NCBI RefSeq assembly: GCF_024323335.1
Contig: NC_066580.1
Location: 443,215,851 to 443,279,850, forward strand
DNA: 64,000 nt
Source of the DNA: Lathyrus oleraceus
Taxonomy: Eukaryota; Streptophyta; Magnoliopsida; Fabales; Fabaceae
Direction of reading: 5' to 3'
Shown here: in pieces, positions 34,676-46,424 of the stretch
How positions within the stretch are numbered: position 1 is the first letter of the stretch
Layout: each line of letters begins with the position of its first letter
Program-made: the position numbers and the translations under genes
Notes under the pieces: model-generated
What the model saw: only the letters and a program-made list of their open reading frames with translations
What the model was told of the DNA's origin: nothing
Database searches by the model: none

Positions 34676-35207
34676 GGTGTTTCTTTCGACGTCTCAGCGT
34701 CCCTTTTTGGTGTCTTGTTTCAGCGTGCGTTAGTCGAGCTACGAGTGCTCTGATTCTCCTCTGGATAGAGAAGATACGTAGGTATAAGACGCGATGTCTT
34801 AGCGAGCATGTCTCCTTTTCCTGAACTACGTTGACTCTGATGTTTGTTTCTGACAAACTACGTAGGCCCAGGATGCAACATCCTGCCGAGTCCACTTCCT
34901 CCGTCTTCTTTCTCTCCCCCACCTGTTTATTGTTCCAGTTTGTGCAATTTCTTTGAGCAGTTTATTAGCAACCCTTTCCTTTCCTTTGAGCTATCTTTTG
35001 AGCGTGGATCCCGTCGAGTACGGCGGACGTGAGGGGTGCTAACGCCTTCCCCTTGCGTAACCGACTCCGTACCTTGTAATCTCTGGTCGTAAGACCGTTC
35101 CTTTCCCTTTCTTAGGTTAGTCCTGCGCTCCCTTTCCATCATAGGATGAATAGCGTCAGTGGCGGCTCTGTATTTTCCCCGCCGGTTGTTTTTCGCGTTG
35201 CGACAGC

Positions 35208-35225
35208 TGGCGACTCTGCTAGGGA
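35208..35225 (+). other. Primer binding site of element D (tRNA-Arg type)
   Basis: TGGCGACTCTGCTAGGGA two bases after the LTR end, matching the complement of the tRNA-Arg(ACG) 3' end with two differences. Confidence 0.88.
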
Positions 35226-36568
35226 CCGTAGTTGACCTCTTGCTGGTCCATCTTCCCTAAGCAAGTCAATCCTAGCGCTCTCTATCGTAGTTTTTAGGGT
35301 AGTTTGGTTTGCTTTTACTGCTTTATTTATTGCATTTGTGATTATTATACTGTGATTATATGAATATTTGCATATATGTTTGCATGCATCATGTTATCAC
35401 TTTGCTAGATTCTAGACAGCCGTGGTTCCTCTGATTTGGGGGTGGGTGTTCTGAGTGGGGCTAAAACCCAAGCCCGAGTATACACCTAGGATTAGCATGG
35501 TCTCACGTTTCCTCTCATGTTGGATCAACATGTTGTTGCAACGTGACATACCACAGCCGGACGAGGTTCTTTTGAGAGAGCTCTTCCTTGTGGAGTTTCC
35601 ACTATGGTTGGGTTGTCTCTTTTGAGCTATTGACTTCGGTGACCGTTCTTTCCCGGATCTTTGGTTTAGATGATCTTATGAGAGCTGTACGGCACACCCG
35701 AAAGGGAAAACCCGTTGAGTATCTCGTCCGATTGTCGAGACCGATTATCCGCCTTAGGATGACCTTATTAGAATTCACCTGTGAGGGGAGGGGTTTGGTT
35801 CCTACAGGTACAGGTTCTGTGGGTGACTCTTTGATGGTGACTTTGGTTCAGTTCGTGATCGGGGTTCTATTTATAAGTTGGATTTATGGATATTTATTTC
35901 TGACACGCCGGAGTTCTCTCCGTGGTATTTATTAGCGGGTTCCGTTTATTTCGGATCCCCCGGGCTAGATTTGGGGTTACTTGTTCAGATGATCTTGTTG
36001 CTATCCGTTCAGTGACTTTCTTGTGATGATGGTGATGTATCCTCCGGTTCCGTTTATTTCAGAACCCCCGAGTTGGATTTGTGGTTACTTAGTCCCTTGG
36101 ATGGTTGTGATTAGTTCTGAGACCGGAACCCAGTACAGTTGGTGTTCAGATGTCTTGGAGGATGGCACTATGCAATGCATTCATGCATCTGCATCATTCC
36201 TATTTTGCATTTACCCGCATCTAACTCATGTTTATCCATATGTAGGGTACATTCTTGATTGAGATTCTGGTTGAGAGACATCCTCACAACTTTCTGTTCC
36301 GTACGGCAAAGCCAGATGATTGATGTCAGAATGTTGTTGTCGAATTATTATCCGTCTCAATGAATCCAGGATCGAAGGACAGAATGTTCCTCATACGGAT
36401 AGACATTGCATTCATGCATGAATCATAATAATGTGTCCTCTATTTTGCAGGTGTCGGTTTCTAATGTGCTTGATTGTTACAGGAATCATTGCCCGCGCAC
36501 GCAGAGTCATCCCTCGGCACGTAGCTCGTCCGCACAGATACTTTACCAGACGCAACAAACCCAGACTG
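35226..36568 (+). other. Untranslated leader of element D
   Basis: About 1.34 kb between PBS and gag, homologous to the leader of element C, no ORF1. A splice-acceptor-like TATTTTGCAG/GTGTC ends at 36450. No gene seen. Confidence 0.75.
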
Positions 36569-38373
36569 ATGGATTCATCCAACGCTGATATTCTCGAGCT
36601 GAAAGAGAAGATGAGTGAGTTGATCAACGCCATGCAAGGGTTCGCCCTGGGGCAGAAAGCACTCGTCGAGAAGGTGGAGAAGCTTGAGTTGGCTTCGGTT
36701 GCCAATAATGGCAATAGTCAAGATGGTAACTCCAACAATGGTCCTGGTGGTTCTAGGGGTGGTAGTGATCCCAGAAAGAAGGCAACTAAGGATGGTGTAG
36801 TCATCAACAATGGTGGTGGTCCTGGTTTTGCTGCAGGCAGTGGCCCATGTCATGTTGGTAACACTCCGAAGGAAATTCAGTTTTCTCCTTTCTTTGGGGC
36901 TGTGGAGGATAAAGAGGAGGGTCAGTTCTCTCTGCTAAATGAGCAGTTCGGTCAGTATGATGTTCAACCGCCGAACAAAGAGATTCAGGTACTAGCAGAA
37001 AAGATCAGGGCTCTGGAAAGCCATACCACTCCGGGGACTATTAACATGACTAATATGGGGCTGGTTGAGGGGATTGTGATCCTAAAGGTGCCCACGTTTG
37101 ATAAGTACAATGGAAGTTCTTGCCCGGGAACTCATCTTCAGGCCTTTGTTCGAAAGATATCTGCCTACACCATGGATCAGAAGCTCTGGATGTACTTTTT
37201 CCAGGATAGCTTATCCGGCGGGTCTCTTGAGTGGTACACCAAGCTGAGATCGTCAGATATAAAGAGCTGGCAGGATTTAGGGGATGCTTTCTTCAAACAA
37301 TACCAATTCAACGCTGACATGGCACCGAGCCGTACCCAGTTGCAGGGTATGTCTCAAAAGTCGAACGAGGGGTTTAAAGAGTATGCACAAAGGTGGAGAG
37401 AGTTGGCTGCCGAAGTTCAACCCTCATTAGTGGATCGGGAGATGTCAGACTTGTTCATGGGTACTCTTCAGGGGACTTTTGCTGAAAGGATGGTGGGATG
37501 TCCAGTTACTGGTTTTGCGGATATAGTAGTGGTTGGTGAAAGGATTGAAAGCTGGTTGAAAATGGGAAAATACAAGGAAATGCTCCATCGTCTAGAGTGA
37601 AGAAGCCCTTCAGAAATGGTCAGCGCAAGAAAGAGGGTGACTTGAGTGTTGTGTATGCCCAAAGAGGACACGGTAGGGATCATTACTACCAGTATACTGC
37701 TGCAGTAACAATTCCTGCTGGTAATCAACCCGCACAACAGCAACAGCAACAGCAGCCACCTCAGTAGAGAACACAAAGGGTTGGGTACCAAGTTAGGGAA
37801 AGGATGGCAGATCGCTAGTCTGATAGGCCACCCATGACATATGCCCTTTTGTTGAAGAAGTTGAAGGATCTCGGGTTGGTACAGTTGAGGATGTTGGCTC
37901 CGTTAAGACCAGATCAGAGGCCTGCAAGTTATGATGAGAACGTCAAGTGTGAGTTCCATTCTGGTGCTCCCGGGTACAGTATTGAGAGTTGTAAAGCCTT
38001 TAAGCATGTTGTTCAAGACTTAGTGGATTCCAAAGCCATCAATTTTGGACCAACGCCGAATGTTAATGCTAATCCCATGCCGACGCATGGTCAGATGACG
38101 GTGAATGTAATTTTTGAGGATAAAAGTAAAATCTGGGTGACGGATGTGGATCAGTTGAGGACCCCAATGTCTGTGGTCAAGAGTCATTTGTTAAAGAATG
38201 GAGTTTTTCCTGGTTGTGATGATTATTGTGCTGTTTGTACTGTAACTGCAAATGGGTGTGTAATGTTGAGGGAGACGATTCAGAAAATGATGGATGAGGG
38301 AAGTCTCCGATTCGAGAAAGTTGTCTTGGAGAATGAGGATATTTCAACGATAACCATCTATTTCGATCCTGTC
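36569..38373 (+). pseudogene. Element D gag, 5' part, frameshifted and cut by element E
   Basis: Capsid protein of the gypsy element. ATG at 36569 (MDSSNADILELKEK). A coiled-coil N-terminus and a Gly/Asn-rich linker precede the retrotransposon gag domain at about 37080-37500 (FKEYAQRWRELAAE). Compared with C, one G is missing in a run near 37565, shifting the frame, so this frame stops at 37600. The next part continues in another frame, with TAG codons at 37765 and 37816, through a zinc-knuckle-like KCEFHSGAPGY motif, to 38373, where E is inserted. The matching 3' part is at 48151. The ATG was chosen by agreement with A and C; an upstream extension of the frame is conserved (see findings). 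Confidence 0.87.
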
Positions 38374-40094
38374 TGTTGATTCCTTAGGATTGGCAGTAAT
38401 TTTAGAAAACAAATAATGTAATCATCTCTGTTGTTTTAATATGTTGGGTTGAAGAAATTCAACATCTGGACCAACATGTCATGTACGATGTCACGACGTC
38501 AGGTCTGTGACATCGCACATGTGTAGGAAACTGAATTAATTAATTCAGTATATGTTCTGGGATCAGCAAGGATATCTGGTGAATATCCTAACTCCCAGGT
38601 GGAGGTCTTGAAGACTAAATCAGAAGATATATAGGCTCAAAATATGGAGATATATATAGAGAGAGTTTAGGAACTTGAAGACCTTGTTTGTAGCAGAATT
38701 TTTCTGCTGAAGTTGCAACAGCAAAGAACAAGTCTGCTGCAACTTTCTGAAGGCCCAAATCCAGTTGGGTGATTAGGTTATAAATAGCTGATTGTAATCT
38801 AGTTTTTGCAAGCCTCTTAGAATGAATTTTTAAGGGTGTGTGTAAGGTAAACCTCCCAATCTGTGGGAAGGTTACCATGTGTTTCTCAGTGATAAACCTG
38901 AGAGTGTTTGTTACTCAAAGCCTGTAGGCAAGAGTAATTATGTTCTTGAATGAAGTTGTGAAGCAAGTTCAAGGTGTTTGCACATTACATTGTATTTGTA
39001 GTGATAGGAATGGAAACTGGAGGTTTCTATCTAGGAGTTCCTAGGTATAGATTGCATTGGGTAGGGATTAAGTGATGAGTTGTAAACGGGGGAGTTTAAC
39101 TCTGAATTGATACTACTAATAGTGGATCTTCTTCCTGGCTTGGTAGCCCCCAGATGTAGGTCATGTTGGACTGAACTGGGTTAACAATTTCCTGTGTTTG
39201 TTTTCCTTCTGTATGATATAATCATGTCTGCCATAACTAAGCATGTATTCCAGTCTGTTCATCAAGATAATAGCAGACCTGATACATAGCCTTCTGTTGG
39301 AATGTCAATCAGAATGTTTTGACATTCATCAACAACAGCACATACTGTTTAATAAGCTGATGAATTCAGTTCAGTATGTAGTGAAGTCTGGTTTTAAAAG
39401 GCATATCAGACCTGGCCAAAAGAGCAGTGTGAAATTGTCAAACTGGATGTCTTGACAGTTCTTCCAGTAAGCTGATACTGAAGTAGAGACTGGTTGGTCT
39501 TTTACAGTACAGCAAATTTAGCAGTCTGTGTTCAGGAACTAAACAGACTGAGCATATGGTTCTGGGCTTGGATGTCATACGGAATGTTGTGACATTCATT
39601 CCTGACAGCATATGCTATATTGTTGGATGGTTAGTTTTTCTGTTTCAGGATTTTTCTCAGGCTATTCTTCAGGAATCCACCAGCTGATCTAAAATCTAGG
39701 AAACTAACAACTAAGCTACAATTAATGAACCTAACAAATAATCTATTTGTTAGCTCCTTAATAAGTGGAGATTAGTTTAACTTGTTACAACCTTTAATCT
39801 AGGATATACAAGTACATGACCAACAAACTGGAACAATGTAACAGATGATGTCCAAAACAGGATTGAGACATCGTGCTGATAACTGTGTAGGAAAACAACA
39901 GTAGTGAATGTTATGGTGCACATAACTAAGTGTTCCTCCATTCTAGGATGACATAGAAGGAGAGGATGTGACACTGTGAAAGGGTGCACATTAGTACAGA
40001 GTGTAATAACTGTCTTGCTGTATTAGGTACAATGTTAGATCAGATGTCATGACTTGAAGTAGAACATCTGAATACTGACTACACCAGAATTTCA
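38374..40094 (+). repeat. 5' LTR of element E (1,721 bp)
   Basis: Starts TGTTGATTCC and ends AATTTCA before the PBS. TATA box TATAAATA at 38779-38786. A 15-base hairpin lies upstream of it at 38480-38521. Nearly identical to 46425-48145. Confidence 0.93.
38779..38786 (+). promoter_or_regulatory. TATA box of the element E LTR
   Basis: TATAAATA about 405 nt into the LTR, the likely Pol II promoter core. An identical copy is at 46830-46837 in the 3' LTR. Confidence 0.65.
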
Positions 40095-40096
40095 AT

Positions 40097-40108
40097 TGGT
40101 ATCAGAGC
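40097..40108 (+). other. Primer binding site of element E (tRNA-iMet)
   Basis: TGGTATCAGAGC two bases after the 5' LTR, the standard initiator-tRNA-Met primer site of copia elements. Confidence 0.9.
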
Positions 40109-43016
40109 AGGCATCCTGTTCTGTCTCTGGATGAGATCCATGGGTGATACTTTCTGGTAGCTGGCAAGGAGTTATGTTAGTACTGATGCTGGAACCTGTG
40201 TAAGGTTCTGTAATTCCCTGAATGGTCCCTTGAAGTAGGTGGATGGACTGTTCATGACAGGAATGGTGTGTACCTGTCTCTGGAGGTTGGAAATTGGCCT
40301 GTGTGTGGGACAGCTGTGCCAGTACTAAATCACATTCAAACCTGGTATGGTCTTGGAGGCCAATCTGGTGAAGTGTGTGTTCATAGGTTGAGTTGTATTA
40401 TGATTTCCGCTGCATAATACATGGCAAAACTCAAACTCTGATGAAAGGTTGTTGTGTTCAAGATCTCATCATAACCTACTGAAGATGTCAAAGATACTTG
40501 AGTCTCCTCAAGTCCACTCATCATGACGTTCTCACTTCAGGATGGTAAGAGTCACTTAATCACTGATTCTCTTACTCTCTTGAGTAGTGTATATGAAGAC
40601 CTTGAAGACCTTCAAGGAAGGGTTGTTCCAAGGAGGTGGAACCAATGTTCCATGTGATGTTAGAACATGTTGTTCAACAAGTATGCAGCTACTAGTTGAA
40701 GAGCAGATGTTTTTAGGGTCCAAACAATGGGATAATTCTGTTTGGAACCTACTCCTGACCTGGAAGAGGAGACATCTGTGTGTGCTAAGTTGACAAGAGC
40801 AGGGTCAACTGGGTGTGTGCTCAAGAAGGTCATCCCTAGAAGTTGAGCTGGTTGAGATGTGACATTGTGCAATCTCCTGCTGTTAGGCATCTTCCTGCAG
40901 TTTGATCAGGATTGGATAGTTGTTCCCTGAAGTACTATGGTGTGTTGGAAGACAAGTCTCCTGGATGTTAGCAGTCAATAATGGGGTAACCTGATTGTGA
41001 TACCATTAAAGGGGGTTGGAACCATGAATCTTGGTATTCAAACACCACGTTCAGAAGTGGCAGTTCTTACTAGGAGTGAGAATATGAAGATTCATAGGTT
41101 GGTTGAGGTAATATGCTCTGGCAATGCATATCTACTATTGACTGGTGATGTCTGTCTCACTAGTACTTATGGTCAGCTGAAGTCTGATTGGTGTGATTGG
41201 AGGAGTTAGTTGCCACTGGTAAGTGATGGTGGATGTCGTGTTGAGACATTTGTGTACAATGCATGGATATTGGTGTGGAGTTTCCATGATTGTTAATTTG
41301 AGGAGGAGTGTTGGTTAACCTCCTCACGTTTGGTCAGCCTAGGGTCAGGTTGGCTGTTGACCTGTGTCACATGGGTTCTGGTTGATGTGTGACACATTTG
41401 CAAGGAAGGATTCATCTCTCTCATTCCTAAGGGTGAATCTAATCTGGAAAGAGTCTCAAGACTATTAATGTGCTTGCAAGCAGAAGATGTTGACACTAGA
41501 AGAGTATTTTCAAAGTATTCTTATGGTGGAAGTATCTGAAAGGATAATTGGGAAAGGATTTAAGATCAATGTCTACTTGTGTCAAGTACAAGTATTTAAT
41601 TGATTATCCTTGGAGCTCAAGATAACTGATGTTCTTAAAGATGTTGGAACATCTCTTCTTCAAGACCCTGTGCAGAATCACAGGAAGGATAGTACATTGG
41701 GGTATGATCTAGCTCGTTGGTGGCAGCAAAAGCATATGATCTCTGAAAAGGTTTCCTGGCAAGAAACATGTTCAGCCTAGGTGTGTACAAAAAGAAGAAG
41801 GCATCACAGTCTTGATGGTGGTTACTTGGATCAGTTTATTTCTGATCTAGGTGAGGAAGTGCATTGGCAAATGCACACTGTGGAGTTAAGAACAAGTGGC
41901 AGCATTCTTAACCTCATGGAAACAGCCTTGCTTTAGGAAGTGGAATCCTTGGCAGAGCTGAAGGGTTAGTTTCCAACTGGTCCTTCTGAAGACTCATGCA
42001 TCAGAGTATCTGATGTCTTTGGAGAAGAAGCAGGGATTCATCAAGGAGTGAGCTTGGATGACTTAACTGCAAACTTGCAGGATGGAGGTTGTTTACTCAA
42101 ACTTGGTTCCACAATCAAGTCTATGAGAACATTGAACTCTTGTTCTGTGAAGGGAGGAAGTTCTTTCAAGTGGCAGAAGAAGGAGCTGAATTCAACAGCT
42201 AGATGTCAAAACACAATGTTGTGACATTTGGTTCAACATCAGACTCTTAGTTGGTGAAGTGGCACATCAACTTGAGATAGAAAGGTCTACAGGGTTGTAG
42301 ATTGGATACTTCAAAAACTTGAAGTTCTAGTCTCACTTGAGAGGTCAGAATATCTTAGGGAGAAGTCTGATAAACTTGGGGAGGTCAAAAAGCAGCATTT
42401 GACCTTTTCATATGAGAATTCATGAAGGAGGTAATCAACCAGTGGCAGTTGGTCTATCTCAGAAGTGAGTTCGAAGAATCAAGAGAATCAACATAAGGCA
42501 GCTGATTATTCTTGAGGAAAGTCTGAGACAAATTACTTTTGAGCAGAAAAGTATTAAGTTGAAGACAAAAGGAGGTGTTTTCTATTCATCTCTTGGAGCT
42601 TGTGGTAGGAGTTCTGAGCTATCTATGGAAGACTGTCTCTGGGAGTGGGATGAGAGTGTATATCCCAATGTATGTATGGGTTCCTCTGGCCCAAGCTGGG
42701 GACTCAGTAATATCTGAAGTCTATCAGATAGTGCTCCTTGTGATGCTGTGAAGGATGTCCCAGCTGATGTTAAAACATCTGGTGAAGTGATCTTCTGTTC
42801 TGGTTAGAAGAGAGAGTGACACAGAGTGTGGATGTGTTCAGCCAAGAGGGTTGGACAGAGGGTGCGCCCTTGAAGACATGAAGATGCGTCTTATGTTTTC
42901 CTTTCATCAAGTGGTCTGGAATCTCTTTGAATCAGGAAGTATGTGAAGGTCCAACCTTGGGGTGTTGGATATGATCATGTGTGACCTCCAAGAGAGTAGG
43001 TTGTCCATGACAGGGG
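40109..43016 (+). other. Element E internal region, left part, non-coding
   Basis: About 2.9 kb with only short random ORFs and no domain that I recognise. G/T-rich on this strand. It contains scattered ATGTC...GACAT imperfect palindromes (for example near 42202-42230). Confidence 0.7.
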
Positions 43017-43121
43017 GAGTGTGTAACGCCCCAAACTGCTTTTAGGATTACCGACTGACCCCACAAACCAACACGGGTCTTTTCAGCATGCTTTTTCCTC
43101 ACTCACATGCTTTCCGAGAAA

Positions 43122-43189
43122 CTTCCCAGAAGGTCACCCATCCCAATACTACTCCAAGTCAAGCACGCTTAACTATGGAGTTCTTATTG
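43122..43189 (-). other. 5S rRNA-like segment of Cassandra LTR 1
   Basis: The minus strand carries GTTAAGCGTGCTTG and GATGGGTGACC..CTGGGAAG, matching the central and 3' parts of plant 5S rRNA, including its internal Pol III promoter (box A and box C region). Equivalent segments lie at 43614-43681, 44106-44173, 44533-44600 and 45025-45092 (minus) and 45138-45207 (plus, in the inverted copy). Derived sequences, not 5S genes. Confidence 0.85.
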
Positions 43190-45119
43190 GTCAGGCTACC
43201 GAAAAGAAGATGCATCTTGTTGGTATAGGTAGTACCAATTAATCCTTATAAGCCTTCATTCAACCATGCAGTCCCATACCTGCATAGCCTCAGGATCCCT
43301 CTCATTCCGATGTGAATTCGGTTTTTCCCCTAGAAGCTGCTAGGAGTGTCTCATTGTCATGCCTCATGCATAAACAACCACTCCCTCGCCCTCGGGTGTC
43401 ACATGTAACCACTCTTCGGCCTCTCCGACCTCAGGTGTTACATGCCCACCAACTTCCGCTTGGTTCGTCCCCGAACCACATCGTACTGGGAGAGGTTTGG
43501 CTCTGATACCATTTGTAACGCCCCAAACTGCTTTTAGGATTACCGACTGACCCCACAAACCAACACGGGTCTTTTCAGCATGCTTTTTCCTCACTCACAT
43601 GCTTTCCGAGAAACTTCCCAGAAGGTCACCCATCCCAATACTACTCCAAGTCAAGCACGCTTAACTATGGAGTTCTTATTGGTCAGGCTACCGAAAAGAA
43701 GATGCATCTTGTTGGTATAGGTAGTACCAATTAATCCTTATAAGCCTTCACTCAACCATGCAGTCCCATACCTGCATAGCCTCAGGATCCCTCTCATTCC
43801 GATGTGAATTCGGTTTTTCCCCTAGAAGCTGCTAGGAGTGTCTCATTGTCATGCCTCATGCATAAACAACCACTCCCTCGCCCTCGGGTGTCACATGTAA
43901 CCACTCTTCGGCCTCTCCGACCTCGGGTGTTACATGCCCACCAACTTCCGCTTGGTTCGTCCCCGAACCACATCGTACTGGGAGAGGTTTGGCTCTGATA
44001 CCATTTGTAACGCCCCAAACTGCTTTTAGGATTACCGACTGACCCCACAAACCAACACGGGTCTTTTCAGCATGCTTTTTCCTCACTCACATGCTTTCCG
44101 AGAAACTTCCCAGAAGGTCACCCATCCCAATACTACTCCAAGTCAAGCACGCTTAACTATGGAGTTCTTATTGGTCAGGCTACCGAAAAGAAGATGCATC
44201 TTGTTGGTATAGGTAGTACCAATTAATCCTTATAAGCCTTCATTCAACCATGCAGTCCCATACCTGCATAGCCTCAGGATCCCTCTCATTCCGATGTGAA
44301 TTCGGTTTTTCCCCTAGAAGCTGCTAGGAGTGTCTCATTGTCATGCCTCATGCATAAACAACCACTCCCTCGCCCTCGGGTGTCACATGTAACCACTCTT
44401 CGGCCTCTCCGACCTCAGGTGTTACATGCATTTGTAACGCCCCAAACTGCTTTTAGGATTACCGACTGACCCCACAAACCAACACGGGTCTTTTCAGCAT
44501 GCTTTTTCCTCACTCACATGCTTTCCGAGAAACTTCCCAGAAGGTCACCCATCCCAATACTACTCCAAGTCAAGCACGCTTAACTATGGAGTTCTTATTG
44601 GTCAGGCTACCGAAAAGAAGATGCATCTTGTTGGTATAGGTAGTACCAATTAATCCTTATAAGCCTTCATTCAACCATGCAGTCCCATACCTGCATAGCC
44701 TCAGGATCCCTCTCATTCCGATGTGAATTCGGTTTTTCCCCTAGAAGCTGCTAGGAGTGTCTCATTGTCATGCCTCATGCATAAACAACCACTCCCTCGC
44801 CCTCGGGTGTCACATGTAACCACTCTTCGGCCTCTCCGACCTCAGGTGTTACATGCCCACCAACTTCCGCTTGGTTCGTCCCCGAACCACATCGTACTGG
44901 GAGAGGTTTGGCTCTGATACCATTTGTAACGCCCCAAACTGCTTTTAGGATTACCGACTGACCCCACAAACCAACACGGGTCTTTTCAGCATGCTTTTTC
45001 CTCACTCACATGCTTTCCGAGAAACTTCCCAGAAGGTCACCCATCCCAATACTACTCCAAGTCAAGCACGCTTAACTATGGAGTTCTTATTGGTCAGGCT
45101 ACCGAAAACAAGATGCATC

Positions 45120-45306
45120 TTCTTTTCGGTAGCCTGACCAATAAGAACTCCATAGTTAAGCGTGCTTGACTTGGAGTAGTATTGGGATGGGTGACCTTCT
45201 GGGAAGTTTCTCGGAAAGCATGTGAGTGAGGAAAAAGCATGCTGAAAAGACCCGTGTTGGTTTGTGGGGTCAGTCGGTAATCCTAAAAGCAGTTTGGGGC
45301 GTTACA
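45120..45306 (+). repeat. Inverted partial Cassandra LTR forming a long hairpin with 44925-45119
   Basis: Reverse complement of the first about 187 bp of the neighbouring LTR, ending in GGGGCGTTACA, which is the LTR's U5 end. The arms meet at the natural palindrome AAGATGCATCTT. Confidence 0.9.
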
Positions 45307-45311
45307 GAGTG

Positions 45312-46412
45312 CGTCCGTGTGCTGCAAGTAATCACCAAGCTTGTGGTCTATGTGCTCTCAGATAACAGGGTATGGCAACCTGGCAGTTATCAGGATGCTG
45401 TGATGTGCAGCAAGGCTGAGTGAGCAGAAGAATGTCTGACCGGATGTCATGACATTGCCCTGGACAGTGCTGTTAATTTCTTCTGAGTCTTAAAGTCATT
45501 AGGAATTATGAGGGTGATGTGGCCTAGTCTGATAAACCAGATGGCTACAGCTGTGTGGTACAGGGGGAGTAACCATCAACTGAAGTGTGAAAAGTTGGCT
45601 GTAGCAGTGCTAGGTGTCAAGCCTCTACTGGAGGAATGACAGAGGTCTTGGGAAATATTGAAGACTGGCTGAATGCAGGAATGTTAAGACATCGAGTGCA
45701 ACGTGTCTGACTGCATATATGGAATGGTCTCCATGCACTGGAACGGCTGTTTTGAAAAGAAACAGTCAAGAGCTATAAAAGGCATTCAAAGATAGTCTGA
45801 GATTTTGTTGGTGATTCTCTGACTGTTTCTCAGCAAAAATAAATGCATCTTGACCAAGCATTTATTTCTACCAGATATTCCTAAGCACAGGCTGGACTAT
45901 TTAAAGGATGCAAGAGCCCCCCCTTCTCCCCACAACAGATACACTCCAATCTCAGAATCATGGGGTATGTTAAGGTCTGGGCAAGCTGCGCCTGGATCTG
46001 GTTTTGTGAAGGGTGCCTTTACAAATGTTTAGCTAAAAAGGGGGAGAGAAAGAAACGTCCTGGGGTCGAGAAGCAAACAGATCACTGTGGTAACAAACAG
46101 AAAGTTGGGGTTGGGGTTAGACACAAAATTCACCAACTGAATTACCACTTGTGTCTTGTGATCTGAGTTAAGAGAACAGTTGTGCCCTGTGATCTGAGTT
46201 ACATTGTCTATGTACTCAGCATTACATACTCTTCAGGAAGCTCTCCTGTTGAAGGGAAGGGTTCTGGAACAACTGAGCCTTGTTTCTCTACCTCCTCATG
46301 TACACCAACATTGGTGTTTGTGGTGGTGGAGCCAATGACGGAGATGAAGAGCATTCCCAAATTGGGATGCTTAGTCCGGTGTATTGTTTATTTGTTTTAG
46401 CTAAAATTTGCC
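45312..46412 (+). other. Element E internal region, right part
   Basis: Non-coding. A TATA-like TATAAAAGG lies at 45774-45782, in front of short ORFs with no recognisable product, at a place comparable to the internal promoter of element F. It may be a relic of an env-like gene start. This is speculative. Confidence 0.45.
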
Positions 46413-46424
46413 AAAGGGGGAGAT
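46413..46424 (+). other. Polypurine tract of element E
   Basis: AAAGGGGGAGAT immediately before the 3' LTR, the typical plus-strand primer of plant copia elements. Confidence 0.85.

Larger units (their letters stand above)
33840..35205 (+). repeat. 5' LTR of element D, 3' part only
   Basis: Ends ...CGCGTTGCGACA at 35205, just before the PBS, and aligns (reverse complement) with about 29127-30060 of LTR C plus extra repeats. The upstream LTR including its promoter is missing. It contains three hairpin modules (33881-33944, 34738-34801, 34822-34884), a series of GGGGTTCAT-type repeats at about 34140-34400 and a 54-bp minisatellite. Confidence 0.85.
43017..45311 (-). mobile_element. Cassandra (5S-LTR TRIM) tandem array with inverted terminal copy, flanked by GAGTG
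   Basis: On the minus strand the repeat is LTR (421 bp), a PBS TGGTATCAGAGCC, a 71-bp internal part and the next LTR. LTRs lie at 43022-43442, 43514-43934, 44006-44426, 44433-44853 and 44925-about 45119 (partial). The internal part between the third and fourth LTR has shrunk to 6 nt. At about 45107-45125 the sequence folds back at AAGATGCATCTT, and an inverted partial LTR runs to 45306. GAGTG at 43017-43021 and 45307-45311 is a perfect 5-bp target duplication. LTRs with a 5S rRNA-like segment and an iMet PBS identify Cassandra, a short element without protein genes. Confidence 0.9.

Noticed and set aside
34510..34824. Repetitive ORF with three copies of an 18-residue unit
   Set aside because: It is produced by the 54-bp LTR minisatellite, whose period is a multiple of three; it lies in non-coding LTR.
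38615..38878. 87-codon minus-strand ORF present in both LTRs of E
   Set aside because: Duplicated because the LTR is duplicated; antisense across the promoter region with no protein features.
43312..45005. Recurrent 64- and 76-codon ORFs in several identical copies
   Set aside because: They are frames through Cassandra LTR units and overlap 5S-like sequence; copy number reflects the array, not a gene family.
43122..45207. 5S rDNA cluster
   Set aside because: Only about 68 bp per unit resembles 5S rRNA, with many substitutions, inside LTRs with PBS and target duplication; this is Cassandra.
45850..46032. Small gene downstream of the TATA-like sequence in element E
   Set aside because: Short, starts with a non-ATG codon and has no recognisable domain; at most a relic.
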